Assembly: GCF_002574545.1 (NCBI RefSeq)
Contig: NZ_NUGT01000004.1
Span: forward strand, 1 to 64,000
Reading direction: 5' to 3'
DNA length: 64,000 nucleotides
DNA from: Bacillus sp. AFS055030
GTDB taxonomy: Bacteria > Bacillota > Bacilli > Bacillales > Bacillaceae_G
A program made the position numbers and the translations under genes. Positions within the stretch are counted from its first letter, which is position 1. The number at the start of each line of letters is the position of its first letter. The notes beneath the pieces are model-generated. The model had not been told where the DNA came from and did no database searches. It worked only from the letters and a program-made list of their open reading frames with translations. Of this stretch, positions 1 through 7,034 are shown piece by piece.

Positions 1-139
1 TTAATAAAGGGATAGAAGCACTTTCGGAATACTTTTGGAACATATGACTATAGGACAAGATTTTACTTCTATGAACAATGCTTCCAACAATATCTATTCT
101 CATTTTTCACATCACATTTTATATCTTCTATAAAATAAA

Positions 140-163
140 AAAGCACTGAATAATCAGTACTTT
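140..163 (-). terminator. Terminator after the bacteriocin operon
   Basis: Ten-base arms at 140-149 and 154-163 with one mismatch form a hairpin followed by a T run on the minus strand. It lies about 90 bases beyond the last gene of the bacteriocin operon, so it is a likely operon end. The remaining bases of 1-250 show no gene. Confidence 0.55.
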
Positions 164-251
164 AAGCTTTGATTCATCTTTGAACATTTATTTATTTAAT
201 CAAAATTTTTATTTCCACTTATGATTATTATCAACCATAATAATAATTCAA

Positions 252-746
252 TTAAAAGGATTTGATTACTACTAGGAAAAGTTTCTGGGAAATCAAAAGA
301 AAAATATTTGCCGAGATTATCCCGACATTGAAATAAATTATATCTTTAATTTTTAATCCCAATAGAACAGAAAATAATATTGAAAAAATAATAGGTGTAA
401 TATATTTATAATCTTGTAATGTAAAGAATAATTGATTATTAAATAGTAATAAAAGATATGTTGTTAAAAATAAGATTTGATTAACTAAGAAAATAGTAAT
501 TAAAACTTTTTCTTGATTTTTTTTATAATCTATATTAAACGATGTAAATCTATCTAAAATAAAGTTAAACAAAATATTAATAAAAAGAATACATATTAGC
601 ATGACAAATAATATAGCAAATATAGCTATTATTATATTTGATTGTGACCATTGAATTTTATAAAAGTTCTTAATTTCTATAAATACTAGAAAAATGATCC
701 CAAATAAAAGAGAAAAGTTTATAAAAAACATTGATTTTGGATTCAT
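252..746 (-). CDS. Membrane protein of circular-bacteriocin operon, possible immunity/export subunit
   Basis: 164 residues, almost entirely hydrophobic, with about four to five membrane segments and no recognised catalytic motif. Its ATG overlaps the stop of the upstream ATPase gene (ATGA), so the two are translationally coupled. In circular-bacteriocin clusters such as those for circularin A and amylocyclicin, a small multi-spanning protein next to the ATPase and DUF95 genes gives immunity or forms the permease of the exporter. That role is inferred from position only. Base composition is very AT-rich, like the rest of the operon. Confidence 0.7.
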   Translation of the reverse strand: MNPKSMFFINFSLLFGIIFLVFIEIKNFYKIQWSQSNIIIAIFAILFVMLICILFINILFNFILDRFTSFNIDYKKNQEKVLITIFLVNQILFLTTYLLLLFNNQLFFTLQDYKYITPIIFSILFSVLLGLKIKDIIYFNVGIISANIFLLISQKLFLVVIKSF

Positions 747-1330
747 AATACTAACCTCTCAATGTCAGATATTCCACTTAATAAATGTTCTTTGTGATTT
801 ATAATAAACACAAAAGATTCGACATTAAAAATTCTGTCCTTAACCAGTTTACATGTAGCCATGTCTAAATGCTCAAAAGGTTCATCCAAGAACAAATATT
901 CCCAAGGATAGTCAGTAAATAAAGCTGAAATGATAATTTTTTGCTTAGTTCCTTTAGATAAGTCTTTGCAAGGAGTATGTCGGTTACTCTCTAGTCCTAG
1001 TTGTTTTATTAATTCATCAAGATTGATAAATCGCTTTGGAATTTTCAACATTTTATTAAGGTAAAAATGTAGAAAGTCTTCTAAAAGCATATAGGGTTCG
1101 TAAAATGGGGTTGATGGAACAAAAAGGGTTTTACTTTTATTGTAATTTAAATTGCAATCCCCTTCCTTGATCTTGTTAATTCCCAATATAATATTTAATA
1201 GCGTAGTTTTTCCTGATCCATTTTTACCTTGTAACCAGTATTTTTTATTATCTAAGAGGGTTAAACTAAAATCTTTAAAGATATAGTTTTCCTCTTGATA
1301 GAAAAAATCAATATTTTTTAGTTCAATCAA
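743..1330 (-). CDS. ABC transporter ATP-binding protein of circular-bacteriocin operon
   Basis: A single nucleotide-binding domain of about 195 residues. Walker A is GKNGSGKTT near residue 40, the signature-like loop is DLSKGTKQK near residue 127, and Walker B is YLFLDEPF near residue 150. The frame stays open to a GTG at 1339, but that GTG lies inside the GAGAGGTG ribosome site, so I place the start at the TTG at 1330, eight bases after it. Circular-bacteriocin operons carry exactly such a short ATPase, which works with the DUF95 and small membrane proteins in export and self-protection. The next gene overlaps its stop. Confidence 0.88.
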   Translation of the reverse strand: MIELKNIDFFYQEENYIFKDFSLTLLDNKKYWLQGKNGSGKTTLLNIILGINKIKEGDCNLNYNKSKTLFVPSTPFYEPYMLLEDFLHFYLNKMLKIPKRFINLDELIKQLGLESNRHTPCKDLSKGTKQKIIISALFTDYPWEYLFLDEPFEHLDMATCKLVKDRIFNVESFVFIINHKEHLLSGISDIERLVL

Positions 1331-1806
1331 AAAAAACACCTCTCAGTAGCTTCAATTGTTGCAGATAATAATAAAAGAATAATAGAAAAAAAGATTAATT
1401 TAATATAATTAGTATAATTTAATTCTTTTTCTATAAAAATATCTCTGAAAAGAACCCATGACATATATACCCATATTGTCATAGCATATAATTCAAATAA
1501 AAAATGGGGAAAAAATAAAAATAATATATTTTCAAAATTATTATGTAGTATGTAGATTTTTAATGATTCCACTGTAATATATAAGTCTATTAATAATTTT
1601 CCAACTCCTAGTATTGGTATGATATAAAAGATAACAGCCAATAAATTGTTGGAAAATATTTTAAAAACATTTTCAGGTTTACATGCAATATTCTTATAGA
1701 CTGAATCAGAATTTATATTAGATGGGACATCCACTAAAATAAAAAATAGAATGAATAAGCAAATTACACATAAAAAATATATATTTAATCTTTTAATAAA
1801 AATCAC
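1327..1806 (-). CDS. SpoIIM/DUF95-like membrane protein of circular-bacteriocin operon
   Basis: 159 residues with a membrane segment near residues 8-25, three or four more after residue 50, and a conserved-looking stretch (FFPHFLFELYAM) typical of the stage II sporulation M (DUF95) family. DUF95 proteins are a hallmark of circular-bacteriocin clusters, where they take part in maturation, secretion or immunity. The GTG start overlaps the TGA stop of the upstream gene (GTGA), which implies coupled translation. Family assignment rests on pattern and context; sequence identity is probably low. Confidence 0.75.
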   Translation of the reverse strand: MIFIKRLNIYFLCVICLFILFFILVDVPSNINSDSVYKNIACKPENVFKIFSNNLLAVIFYIIPILGVGKLLIDLYITVESLKIYILHNNFENILFLFFPHFLFELYAMTIWVYMSWVLFRDIFIEKELNYTNYIKLIFFSIILLLLSATIEATERCFF

Positions 1807-2816
1807 CCAATGTAAATTATGTTAAATGCAATAAAACCAAAAAACAATTCCATGAAAAAAAAGTAAAAGAAATAATTTTTTTGCCCTTTAAATGATTCAT
1901 ACATAACTATTTTATATGTAAATAGTAATAAAAGATAAAAAGCGAAGGCATTTACTGCAATAAAAGTTAAAACGTGTATATGATCAAATCCTTTATTTAT
2001 TAACAAAAGAATAATTAATATATTCATGCCTATAAAAGAATGGAAAGTATTCTTGTATAAAATTGTTTTCCCATAAATCTTTATAAAAGGAACTCTTAAA
2101 TATTTGAATTGCATAAACAGTTGTCTGTAGTTAGCATTTGCATATATTAATTCCGAGTAAATAAATAAATTGGCACATAAATAAAACAATGGAATATTTA
2201 TTACTACGTATAAAGGTATACGTCCAAAGCCAAACAAATTAAAAGTAATAAATATGAGAAACATCCCAAATACAAATAATAAGAAGAAGAGTTTTAAAAC
2301 TTTCATAAAGTTCATTTGATTTTTATTCTTTATATATACAAGGTACAGTATGTTTAATGTGATAAATAGTAATATAGATACAAGTGAGATTAAAAAACTA
2401 GTTAGAGAAATGTAAGAGAAAACGTAGCTTAAAAAAACAAAAATAAGGACAATAATCCCCAAAATAAATACCATAATTTTCTCTTTTAAATAAAAAAATA
2501 AAAATAAATATCTATCTCCGTAAAACTTATAGAAATCATATTGTAAAGTTGAAATAATATTCTTGTTCCCGCTAATCATTGTCACCAATGTAAACAAAAA
2601 TAGTATATTAATATCCAATGATATAAAAATGACATTAAATCTATTAAAAAGATACAATAGCTCAACTGGATAACAAATAATAAGAAAAACACATAGGAAT
2701 AGTAAAACTATTCCTATGGATTTAACTAATAATTTATTTATTTCAGATTTTATTAACAAGCTATTAAAAATAGTTTTAACCTCTTCAATTTTTAACTTAA
2801 AAATAGCTTTTAACAT
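1803..2816 (-). CDS. Large multi-spanning membrane protein of circular-bacteriocin operon
   Basis: 337 residues with about eight to ten membrane segments separated by short lysine-rich loops and no known catalytic motif. It is the first gene after the precursor, 20 bases downstream, and overlaps the DUF95-like gene. Circular-bacteriocin operons carry one large membrane protein of this type (the CirB/AcnB position) that is needed for production, probably leader removal, cyclisation or secretion. Assignment is by position and topology, not by a recognised motif. The ribosome site before its ATG is weak (AGAG), so translation may depend on the precursor reading frame. Confidence 0.72.
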   Translation of the reverse strand: MLKAIFKLKIEEVKTIFNSLLIKSEINKLLVKSIGIVLLFLCVFLIICYPVELLYLFNRFNVIFISLDINILFLFTLVTMISGNKNIISTLQYDFYKFYGDRYLFLFFYLKEKIMVFILGIIVLIFVFLSYVFSYISLTSFLISLVSILLFITLNILYLVYIKNKNQMNFMKVLKLFFLLFVFGMFLIFITFNLFGFGRIPLYVVINIPLFYLCANLFIYSELIYANANYRQLFMQFKYLRVPFIKIYGKTILYKNTFHSFIGMNILIILLLINKGFDHIHVLTFIAVNAFAFYLLLLFTYKIVMYESFKGQKNYFFYFFFMELFFGFIAFNIIYIG

Positions 2817-2836
2817 ATATCTCTATTTAGCTACTT

Positions 2837-3118
2837 TTACCAAGTAGTCGCATAACCTTTTCCATATTTTGAGATAATTTTTTTAGCGGAAATAACAAGT
2901 GCAGTTGAAATAACTCCATATCCAACAATAATCGCAACAAGACTAATAATCGTTGTAATTGTACTAAATGTATCAATAATAGTTATAACTTTGCCAGCTA
3001 CTGTAGTCGAGACACCTAAGTTAGCTGCAAGATATGGCAAAGAAATAGTTAAAGTTGAAAGCAATACAGCCATTCCTAATACATATAAAATTGTTTTTTT
3101 ATTCATCACTAAAGACAT
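2837..3118 (-). CDS. Circular bacteriocin precursor (amylocyclicin/circularin-type)
   Basis: 93 residues. Residues 1-29 form a hydrophobic leader and residues 30-93 match the 64-residue core layout of amylocyclicin as I recall it: LAANLGVSTT at the start, a TIID...TIISLV helix, an IISKYGKGYA stretch, and a final Trp. Head-to-tail joining of Leu30 to Trp93 would give the mature ring, a compact bundle of helices that permeabilises membranes of related Gram-positives. The first ATG is preceded by GGGGG seven bases upstream and is preferred over the internal Met5. The membrane-protein and ATPase genes downstream supply the expected maturation, export and immunity functions. Its promoter region holds the GTAAACGTTTAC palindrome. 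Confidence 0.9.
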   Translation of the reverse strand: MSLVMNKKTILYVLGMAVLLSTLTISLPYLAANLGVSTTVAGKVITIIDTFSTITTIISLVAIIVGYGVISTALVISAKKIISKYGKGYATTW

Positions 3119-3244
3119 GATAATTCCCCCTTTTTTAATTGTTAGAGCCTAATACCCTTGCTAGTAAAGTTGATTCATGTGTAAAAGACTACGTTATCAA
3201 CTTCACAATTGACAAAATGTGTTCTAAACGAGTTTACTTCTAAC

Positions 3245-3367
3245 CTAAATAGTTAGTTTAAATTTACTTTTCTTATTAAAGAACGATATTTGACCGGTCA
3301 ATAAGACTAGTAGAAAGATTGAAACAATAATTAATAAAATAATAAATAATATTTTTCTACTATTCAT
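3245..3367 (-). CDS. Possible 40-residue single-span membrane peptide
   Basis: An ATG frame of 40 codons between the palindromic operator and the bacteriocin precursor. Residues 4-24 form one strongly hydrophobic segment and the C-terminus is lysine-rich (FFNKKSKFK). No good ribosome site is seen before the ATG, which lowers confidence. It occupies the same place relative to the palindrome as the 69-residue membrane protein gene at the second locus (38.4 kb). Function unknown. Confidence 0.35.
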   Translation of the reverse strand: MNSRKILFIILLIIVSIFLLVLLTGQISFFNKKSKFKLTI

Positions 3368-3392
3368 GTGCGTTATTTAAATATATCTTTTA

Positions 3393-3427
3393 TTTTTTAG
3401 TAAACGTTTACGAAATTATCTTAACAT
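3393..3427 (-). promoter_or_regulatory. Palindromic operator GTAAACGTTTAC before the bacteriocin genes
   Basis: A perfect 12-base palindrome at 3400-3411 lies in a 35-base block. The same block recurs with one base changed at 38253-38287. On the minus strand it reads TGTTAAGATAATTTCG, then the palindrome half-sites, then a run of A. A TTTACT hexamer in the palindrome with a TTTAAA hexamer 17 bases later could be the promoter, so a bound protein would overlap the -35 region. Confidence 0.6.
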
Positions 3428-3485
3428 CTAACTTAACATAATAAAAGGAAAATTTTACTAAATTCAATTGACTAAATTATGATAA

Positions 3486-3720
3486 TTTTCACACTCATCG
3501 ATCCTACTTCTACTATTACAATTTCTTTGATCAGAAGCTTATAAAAACTCTTCGAAACTATGATTCCATTAACGATATTATTGATACTAAAAACTATATG
3601 AATATGGTATATACTTTAGTAAAAACATGTGAAGATTTACTAAAAGTTTCAAAAAATTTCCACTAAATTCATTCACAAGATCACTATAATTAAAGAAATT
3701 AATTACATAAAGAGGTGATC
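3486..3720 (+). promoter_or_regulatory. Repeated leader/promoter element, copy A
   Basis: Copy A of a long element found again at 4245-4460 and, on the other strand, at 37981-38150. Shared parts are AACTATGATTCCATTA, a GTGAAGATTTACTAAAA box resembling the palindromic operator, a TATAAT -10 in ATCACTATAATTAAAGA, and a terminal AGAGGTGAT. The last looks like a ribosome site but only TTG-ATA-GAT-TAG follows it. It sits about 120 bases before the gene at 3841. Confidence 0.65.
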
Positions 3721-3840
3721 AACTTGATAGATTAGGTTTTCTAGTATAGGAATAACACAGAAATTTTTAAAATTTAGGATACAGTATAAGTATTATTTAA
3801 TTAATAATTATGTTTATAAATCAAACTAAAAAAGGAGTAA

Positions 3841-4113
3841 TTGAAGATTATGGATGAGAAAGATTTTCCTTTCTACAGAATACTTTCTATTTCATCAGGG
3901 ATGCAGTCTTTACTTTTTATGTTAAATACACGTTTTATGATAGAAAGTATCATAAATATAGTTGTAACATGTTTATTTTTATTAAGTTACTTACTAATAT
4001 TTATTAAAATGCCTCGAACTAAACGAAATTATCAATATATTATTTTTAGTTTTTTAATATTTATCTGTATATCAATATTTGTTAATAAATACAATAGCGG
4101 AGGTCAGCATTGA
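3841..4113 (+). CDS. Small membrane protein downstream of leader copy A
   Basis: About 90 residues with two hydrophobic segments (roughly residues 40-56 and 65-81) separated by a basic loop. The TTG at 3841 lies only three bases after AAAAAAGGAG and the ATG at 3850 lies 12 bases after it, so the true start is either. Not recognised. It is divergent from the bacteriocin operon and shares its intergenic control region, so a role in bacteriocin protection or regulation is possible but unproven. Its stop codon sits just 3' of the left arm of the terminator. Confidence 0.6.
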   Translation: MKIMDEKDFPFYRILSISSGMQSLLFMLNTRFMIESIINIVVTCLFLLSYLLIFIKMPRTKRNYQYIIFSFLIFICISIFVNKYNSGGQH

Positions 4114-4139
4114 AGAATTTGATGCTGACCTCCGCTATT
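4093..4139 (+). terminator. Strong terminator overlapping the stop codon
   Basis: A perfect 18-base inverted repeat (4093-4110 and 4122-4139) with an 11-base loop. The left arm forms the last six codons of the preceding gene. It contains GCGGAGGTC, itself like a ribosome site. Few T residues follow, so it may also act as a 3' stabiliser. Confidence 0.7.
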
Positions 4140-4244
4140 TTAATATGTTTCAGTCTAGTAAGATTTTATTAATTTTGTACGCGCTGAATCGCTATATATA
4201 TTGTGTCTAAGAACTCTTGTTTTTCCAGAGTAATAGAATTATGA

Positions 4245-4460
4245 ACGCTTTCACAATTATTGATTCTACACTACAATTACTTCGATCAAAAGCCTATAAA
4301 AACGCATAGAAACTATGATTCCATTAGAATGTTCACTATGGTACTTTCTTTTGTAAAAACATGTAATGATTTATTAAAATTTTCACAAAAATTTCACTGA
4401 ATATATTCTCCAGATAACTACAATTAAAGACATAAATAAATTATTTTCATAAGAGGTGAT
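4245..4460 (+). promoter_or_regulatory. Repeated leader/promoter element, copy B
   Basis: Second copy of the element, in the same orientation as copy A. It matches copy A along most of its length, including GATCAAAAGCCTATAAAAAC, GAAACTATGATTCCATTA, GTAATGATTTATTAAAA and AGAGGTGAT. The terminal ribosome-like site precedes a seven-codon frame (MVDNLVN). It is about 155 bases before the start of the secreted protein at 4616. Confidence 0.65.
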
Positions 4461-4615
4461 AGTTATGGTAGATAATCTAGTAAATTAGTTTTCTAATAAA
4501 TTTTAAAAAATAAATAGGAAGGAAATTTACTATTCGGTTTTTAAACTTTACTCATTACTTAATTAAAAAATAAAATTATAAATCTTGTAATTTTTTTAAA
4601 AAATCGGAGGTCAAT

Positions 4616-5509
4616 ATGGTTATCAAACGAAGTAACAAACACAGTTTTTTTTTAGTATTAAGCACACTTTTTTTTGTTGGAGGACTTTCAAATGGCTTTG
4701 CTAATGCTGAAGAAATTCAAAATACACCCACCGAAGAAATACATATTTTATCTGAAGAACTAGTAAGTCCAGTTCAATTTAATACTTTAGAGAGAATAAA
4801 ATTACAAAATTTAGGTTTTTCAACTGAGGAAATTAATAGTATGACAGTTGAAGAATATAATGATTTCAAAGATTTATACGGATCAAATTTAGCTTTAGAT
4901 GAAAATTACTATAAACTAACACAAGATATCCCTTACTCTGATCCTGCTGTTGAAGAAATCTCAAAAGCTCAAGCAATTAATGAAATTAATACAACAAAGT
5001 TAGGTCGAGGTACTAATTCTAAAACAACCGGTTATTTAAAAATGACTACATCCTCTTCAAAGTTAAGTAATGGAAATACTCTAATAAAAAACTCGTTTAC
5101 ATGGCTAAAAACCCCAAATATGAAATTAACTGATGTAGTCGCTATTACCCATTCTACAAGTTCTGTAAAAATACCAAATACCGATAAGTTTAGTTATAAA
5201 TACACAGATGGTAAAGGGATACATTCAGTTGGAGCAAAAAGTACAACAAAAAATAACAAAGGGATCGCAAAAAAATTCAATTTAAAAGATTTGGGGATTA
5301 ATATGGCCCCATATAATCACAACGGTTATCTTTCAGTTGAAGTAACTAAAGGTAATAAATATGATATAACTGCTAATGCTTTTGGTCACTACACACATAT
5401 TACTGCTGGTGTAATATATTCTCTAGACATTAAAACGGGAAGTATAGGAGTCGGGGTAGCTGGTATAAAAAATACTATGGAAAATACTATGATAAAATTT
5501 AATTATTAG
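4616..5509 (+). CDS. Secreted protein of unknown function downstream of leader copy B
   Basis: 297 residues. A basic N-terminus and a hydrophobic stretch end at a likely signal peptidase site (ANA, about residue 31). The mature part begins with an acidic region, then a motif LGFSTEEINSMTVEEY, then a beta-rich C-terminal half from about residue 135 (TTGYLKMTTSSSKL...). No catalytic motif and no Cys are apparent. The ATG is preceded by ATCGGAGG at good spacing. A 56-residue membrane protein follows 19 bases downstream, an arrangement reminiscent of a secreted effector with a dedicated membrane partner, but no activity can be read from the sequence. Confidence 0.85.
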   Translation: MVIKRSNKHSFFLVLSTLFFVGGLSNGFANAEEIQNTPTEEIHILSEELVSPVQFNTLERIKLQNLGFSTEEINSMTVEEYNDFKDLYGSNLALDENYYKLTQDIPYSDPAVEEISKAQAINEINTTKLGRGTNSKTTGYLKMTTSSSKLSNGNTLIKNSFTWLKTPNMKLTDVVAITHSTSSVKIPNTDKFSYKYTDGKGIHSVGAKSTTKNNKGIAKKFNLKDLGINMAPYNHNGYLSVEVTKGNKYDITANAFGHYTHITAGVIYSLDIKTGSIGVGVAGIKNTMENTMIKFNY

Positions 5510-5528
5510 TATTATAGAGGTTAATTAA

Positions 5529-5699
5529 ATGAAAAATATTCTTATTTTTGCAATCGCTTCACCTATTGTATTTTATTTTTTATCAGTATTATTCATTTTA
5601 CTTAATTTTGATGAATTAAACTCGTTCTATATTACTCTATCGATCTATTTAGGCGTAATAATAGGACTTTTATACAAAATTTATAAAAACGTGAAATAA
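5529..5699 (+). CDS. 56-residue two-span membrane protein
   Basis: An ATG frame of 56 codons preceded by AGAGG. Two hydrophobic segments (about residues 3-24 and 33-49) are separated by a short acidic loop (NFDELNS), and the C-terminus is basic (YKIYKNVK). It follows the secreted protein gene closely and is followed by a terminator, so the two form one transcript. Function unknown; an immunity or anchoring role for the secreted partner is a guess from arrangement. Confidence 0.65.
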   Translation: MKNILIFAIASPIVFYFLSVLFILLNFDELNSFYITLSIYLGVIIGLLYKIYKNVK

Positions 5700-5720
5700 T
5701 TTTCCTTCTATTAAAATTCT

Positions 5721-5745
5721 AAAAGGACGCAAAATGCGTCCTTTT
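5721..5745 (+). terminator. Terminator of the secreted-protein transcript
   Basis: Perfect 10-base arms AAAAGGACGC and GCGTCCTTTT around a five-base loop, directly after the 56-residue gene. Confidence 0.75.
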
Positions 5746-5769
5746 AAAGTAAATATTCTTTATAAATTA

Positions 5770-5920
5770 TTATCTTACTGTCTCTAATTTAGTATAACTC
5801 AAATTTTTCCCAAAAAATTCTTTCAACTCCCCAACCAATTCGTGGAACACAGGGTGCTCATGATACATAAAGTCATTATACTTACCGTAAATGATGTAAA
5901 GTTCTTTTGGCTCCGCTGCC
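5770..5920 (-). pseudogene. C-terminal fragment of a possible alpha/beta hydrolase
   Basis: On the minus strand a frame of about 50 codons reads EPKELYIIYGKYNDFMYHEH, then HPVF-type residues and a FF-GKNL tail, ending in a stop. This resembles the last 50 residues of an alpha/beta-hydrolase-like protein. There is an in-frame stop just upstream (next to 5920), no start and no ribosome site, so only the tail of a gene remains. Family assignment is tentative. Confidence 0.5.
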
Positions 5921-5933
5921 TAGAAAAGTAAAA

Positions 5934-5960
5934 AAGATTGTCCAATAATTAGACAATCTT
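5934..5960 (-). terminator. Terminator
   Basis: AAGATTGTC and GACAATCTT arms followed by a T run on the minus strand, downstream of the broken DUF3139-like gene. Confidence 0.65.
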
Positions 5961-6019
5961 AAGCACACTATTTAGTACTTCAATATACTAAACTATAAAA
6001 TAACTCTTTTTTTAAACAT

Positions 6020-6294
6020 TTAATAAAAATGATCCTCTACTATTTTACCATTTTCTTTCACATGGAATTGGTAGTCTTGTCCTTTTAATTTTACTCGAAC
6101 AATGCACTTGCCTCCGTCTTTTAGAAAATTATAAAATGGCTGAATTTCCTCAATGTTGTTTTTGTTAATACCTTTCGTTTCAATTATAAAAGCTTTTACT
6201 TCTTTTTTAGTAATTACAGCTTTAACTTTAAATATGTATAGGGTACTGTAAAAATTATTATGACTATTAATAACTTTATTAATAATTTTTTCAT
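6020..6294 (-). pseudogene. DUF3139-like small protein gene with a frameshift
   Basis: A well-placed start (GGAGG five bases before ATG at 6294) encodes MKKLLIKLLIVIIIFTVPYT, a membrane anchor. The frame then closes, but shifting one base near 6235-6240 continues it as KAVITKKEVKAFIIETKG, an Asn/Glu-rich stretch, and ends FHVKENGKIVEDHFY. The whole, about 91 residues, has the size and layout of DUF3139 proteins, small exported proteins of Bacillaceae. A single indel therefore separates the anchor from the domain. It could be a true pseudogene or a sequence error. Confidence 0.6.
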
Positions 6295-6569
6295 ATTTAC
6301 CTCCACATTTTTATGTTCCTTTATTAAATTAATTAATTTATGTTACTTAAGCGTAATTCTTTTTTATAGCCAAAATCCCCCTAAAAAAAGGCTTTTGGTA
6401 AAAAATTAAAACCTTATACTTTATTATCATAGCTTATCAAATGTGGTATATATTTTGGTTATAAAAATTTTGGATAATTCGTGGTATTTTTAAATTAATA
6501 GCACAGTATCGTTAAAACATCCTAGACGAAAGTATTGGTTACTTCAAAATAATAAAAGAGGTGAATTAA

Positions 6570-6818
6570 ATGTTAAAAGAAGAAACTAAAAAATCAAATG
6601 AAAGAAATAGAAAAAGTTCTAGTAGAGTTAGCGCTTATACAAATAGTTCAACGGGTACTGTAACAGTAACAATTGGTCATCAAACTATTGTTGCAAAAGA
6701 TAATTCACTAGAAAGTATTATTGGCGAAGTTCGAAAACAACGTCATAATCGATTGGCGCAAAGTAGAATTCAAACAGCAAGATTTATGGAAAAATTAAAT
6801 AGGATTGGCTGCAAATAG
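6570..6818 (+). CDS. Small basic protein of unknown function
   Basis: 82 residues, preceded by AAAGAGGTGA at good spacing and followed by a terminator. The N-terminal third is charged and Ser-rich (KKSNERNRKSSSRV), the middle is a Thr/Val-rich beta-like stretch (TGTVTVTIGHQTIVAKD), and the C-terminus is a basic helix (EVRKQRHNRLAQSRIQTARF). No family recognised. About 270 bases upstream (6295-6569) show no other gene. Confidence 0.65.
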   Translation: MLKEETKKSNERNRKSSSRVSAYTNSSTGTVTVTIGHQTIVAKDNSLESIIGEVRKQRHNRLAQSRIQTARFMEKLNRIGCK

Positions 6819-6846
6819 GAGCAATTCTAAAAATTCAATAAGCAAG

Positions 6847-6892
6847 AAAGCCTGAATCCACGATTATCAAGTAATCAAAGACACAGGCTTTT
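6847..6892 (+). terminator. Terminator
   Basis: AAAGCCTG and CAGGCTTTT arms with a long loop, followed by a T run, after the 82-residue gene. Confidence 0.6.
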
Positions 6893-6992
6893 ATTTTTTT
6901 ACTGAGAAATGATTGTATCATTTTGAGTAAAACATTAATTCCTTCAATAGTACGGTATTTTATGCAGTATTATTCTGCCTTAATAGATAAAA

Positions 6993-7012
6993 AGAGCCAA
7001 TTATTAGGCTCT
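6993..7012 (-). terminator. Terminator of the GNAT gene
   Basis: AGAGCC and GGCTCT arms around an eight-base loop with TTTTT on the minus-strand side, just past the GNAT stop codon. Confidence 0.6.
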
Positions 7013-7034
7013 ATGTTATGTATATCTCTTTTAC

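Noticed and set aside
1-47. Plus-strand tail NKGIEALSEYFWNI at the left edge
   Set aside because: Only 14 codons before a stop; could be the end of a gene outside the window but cannot be supported.
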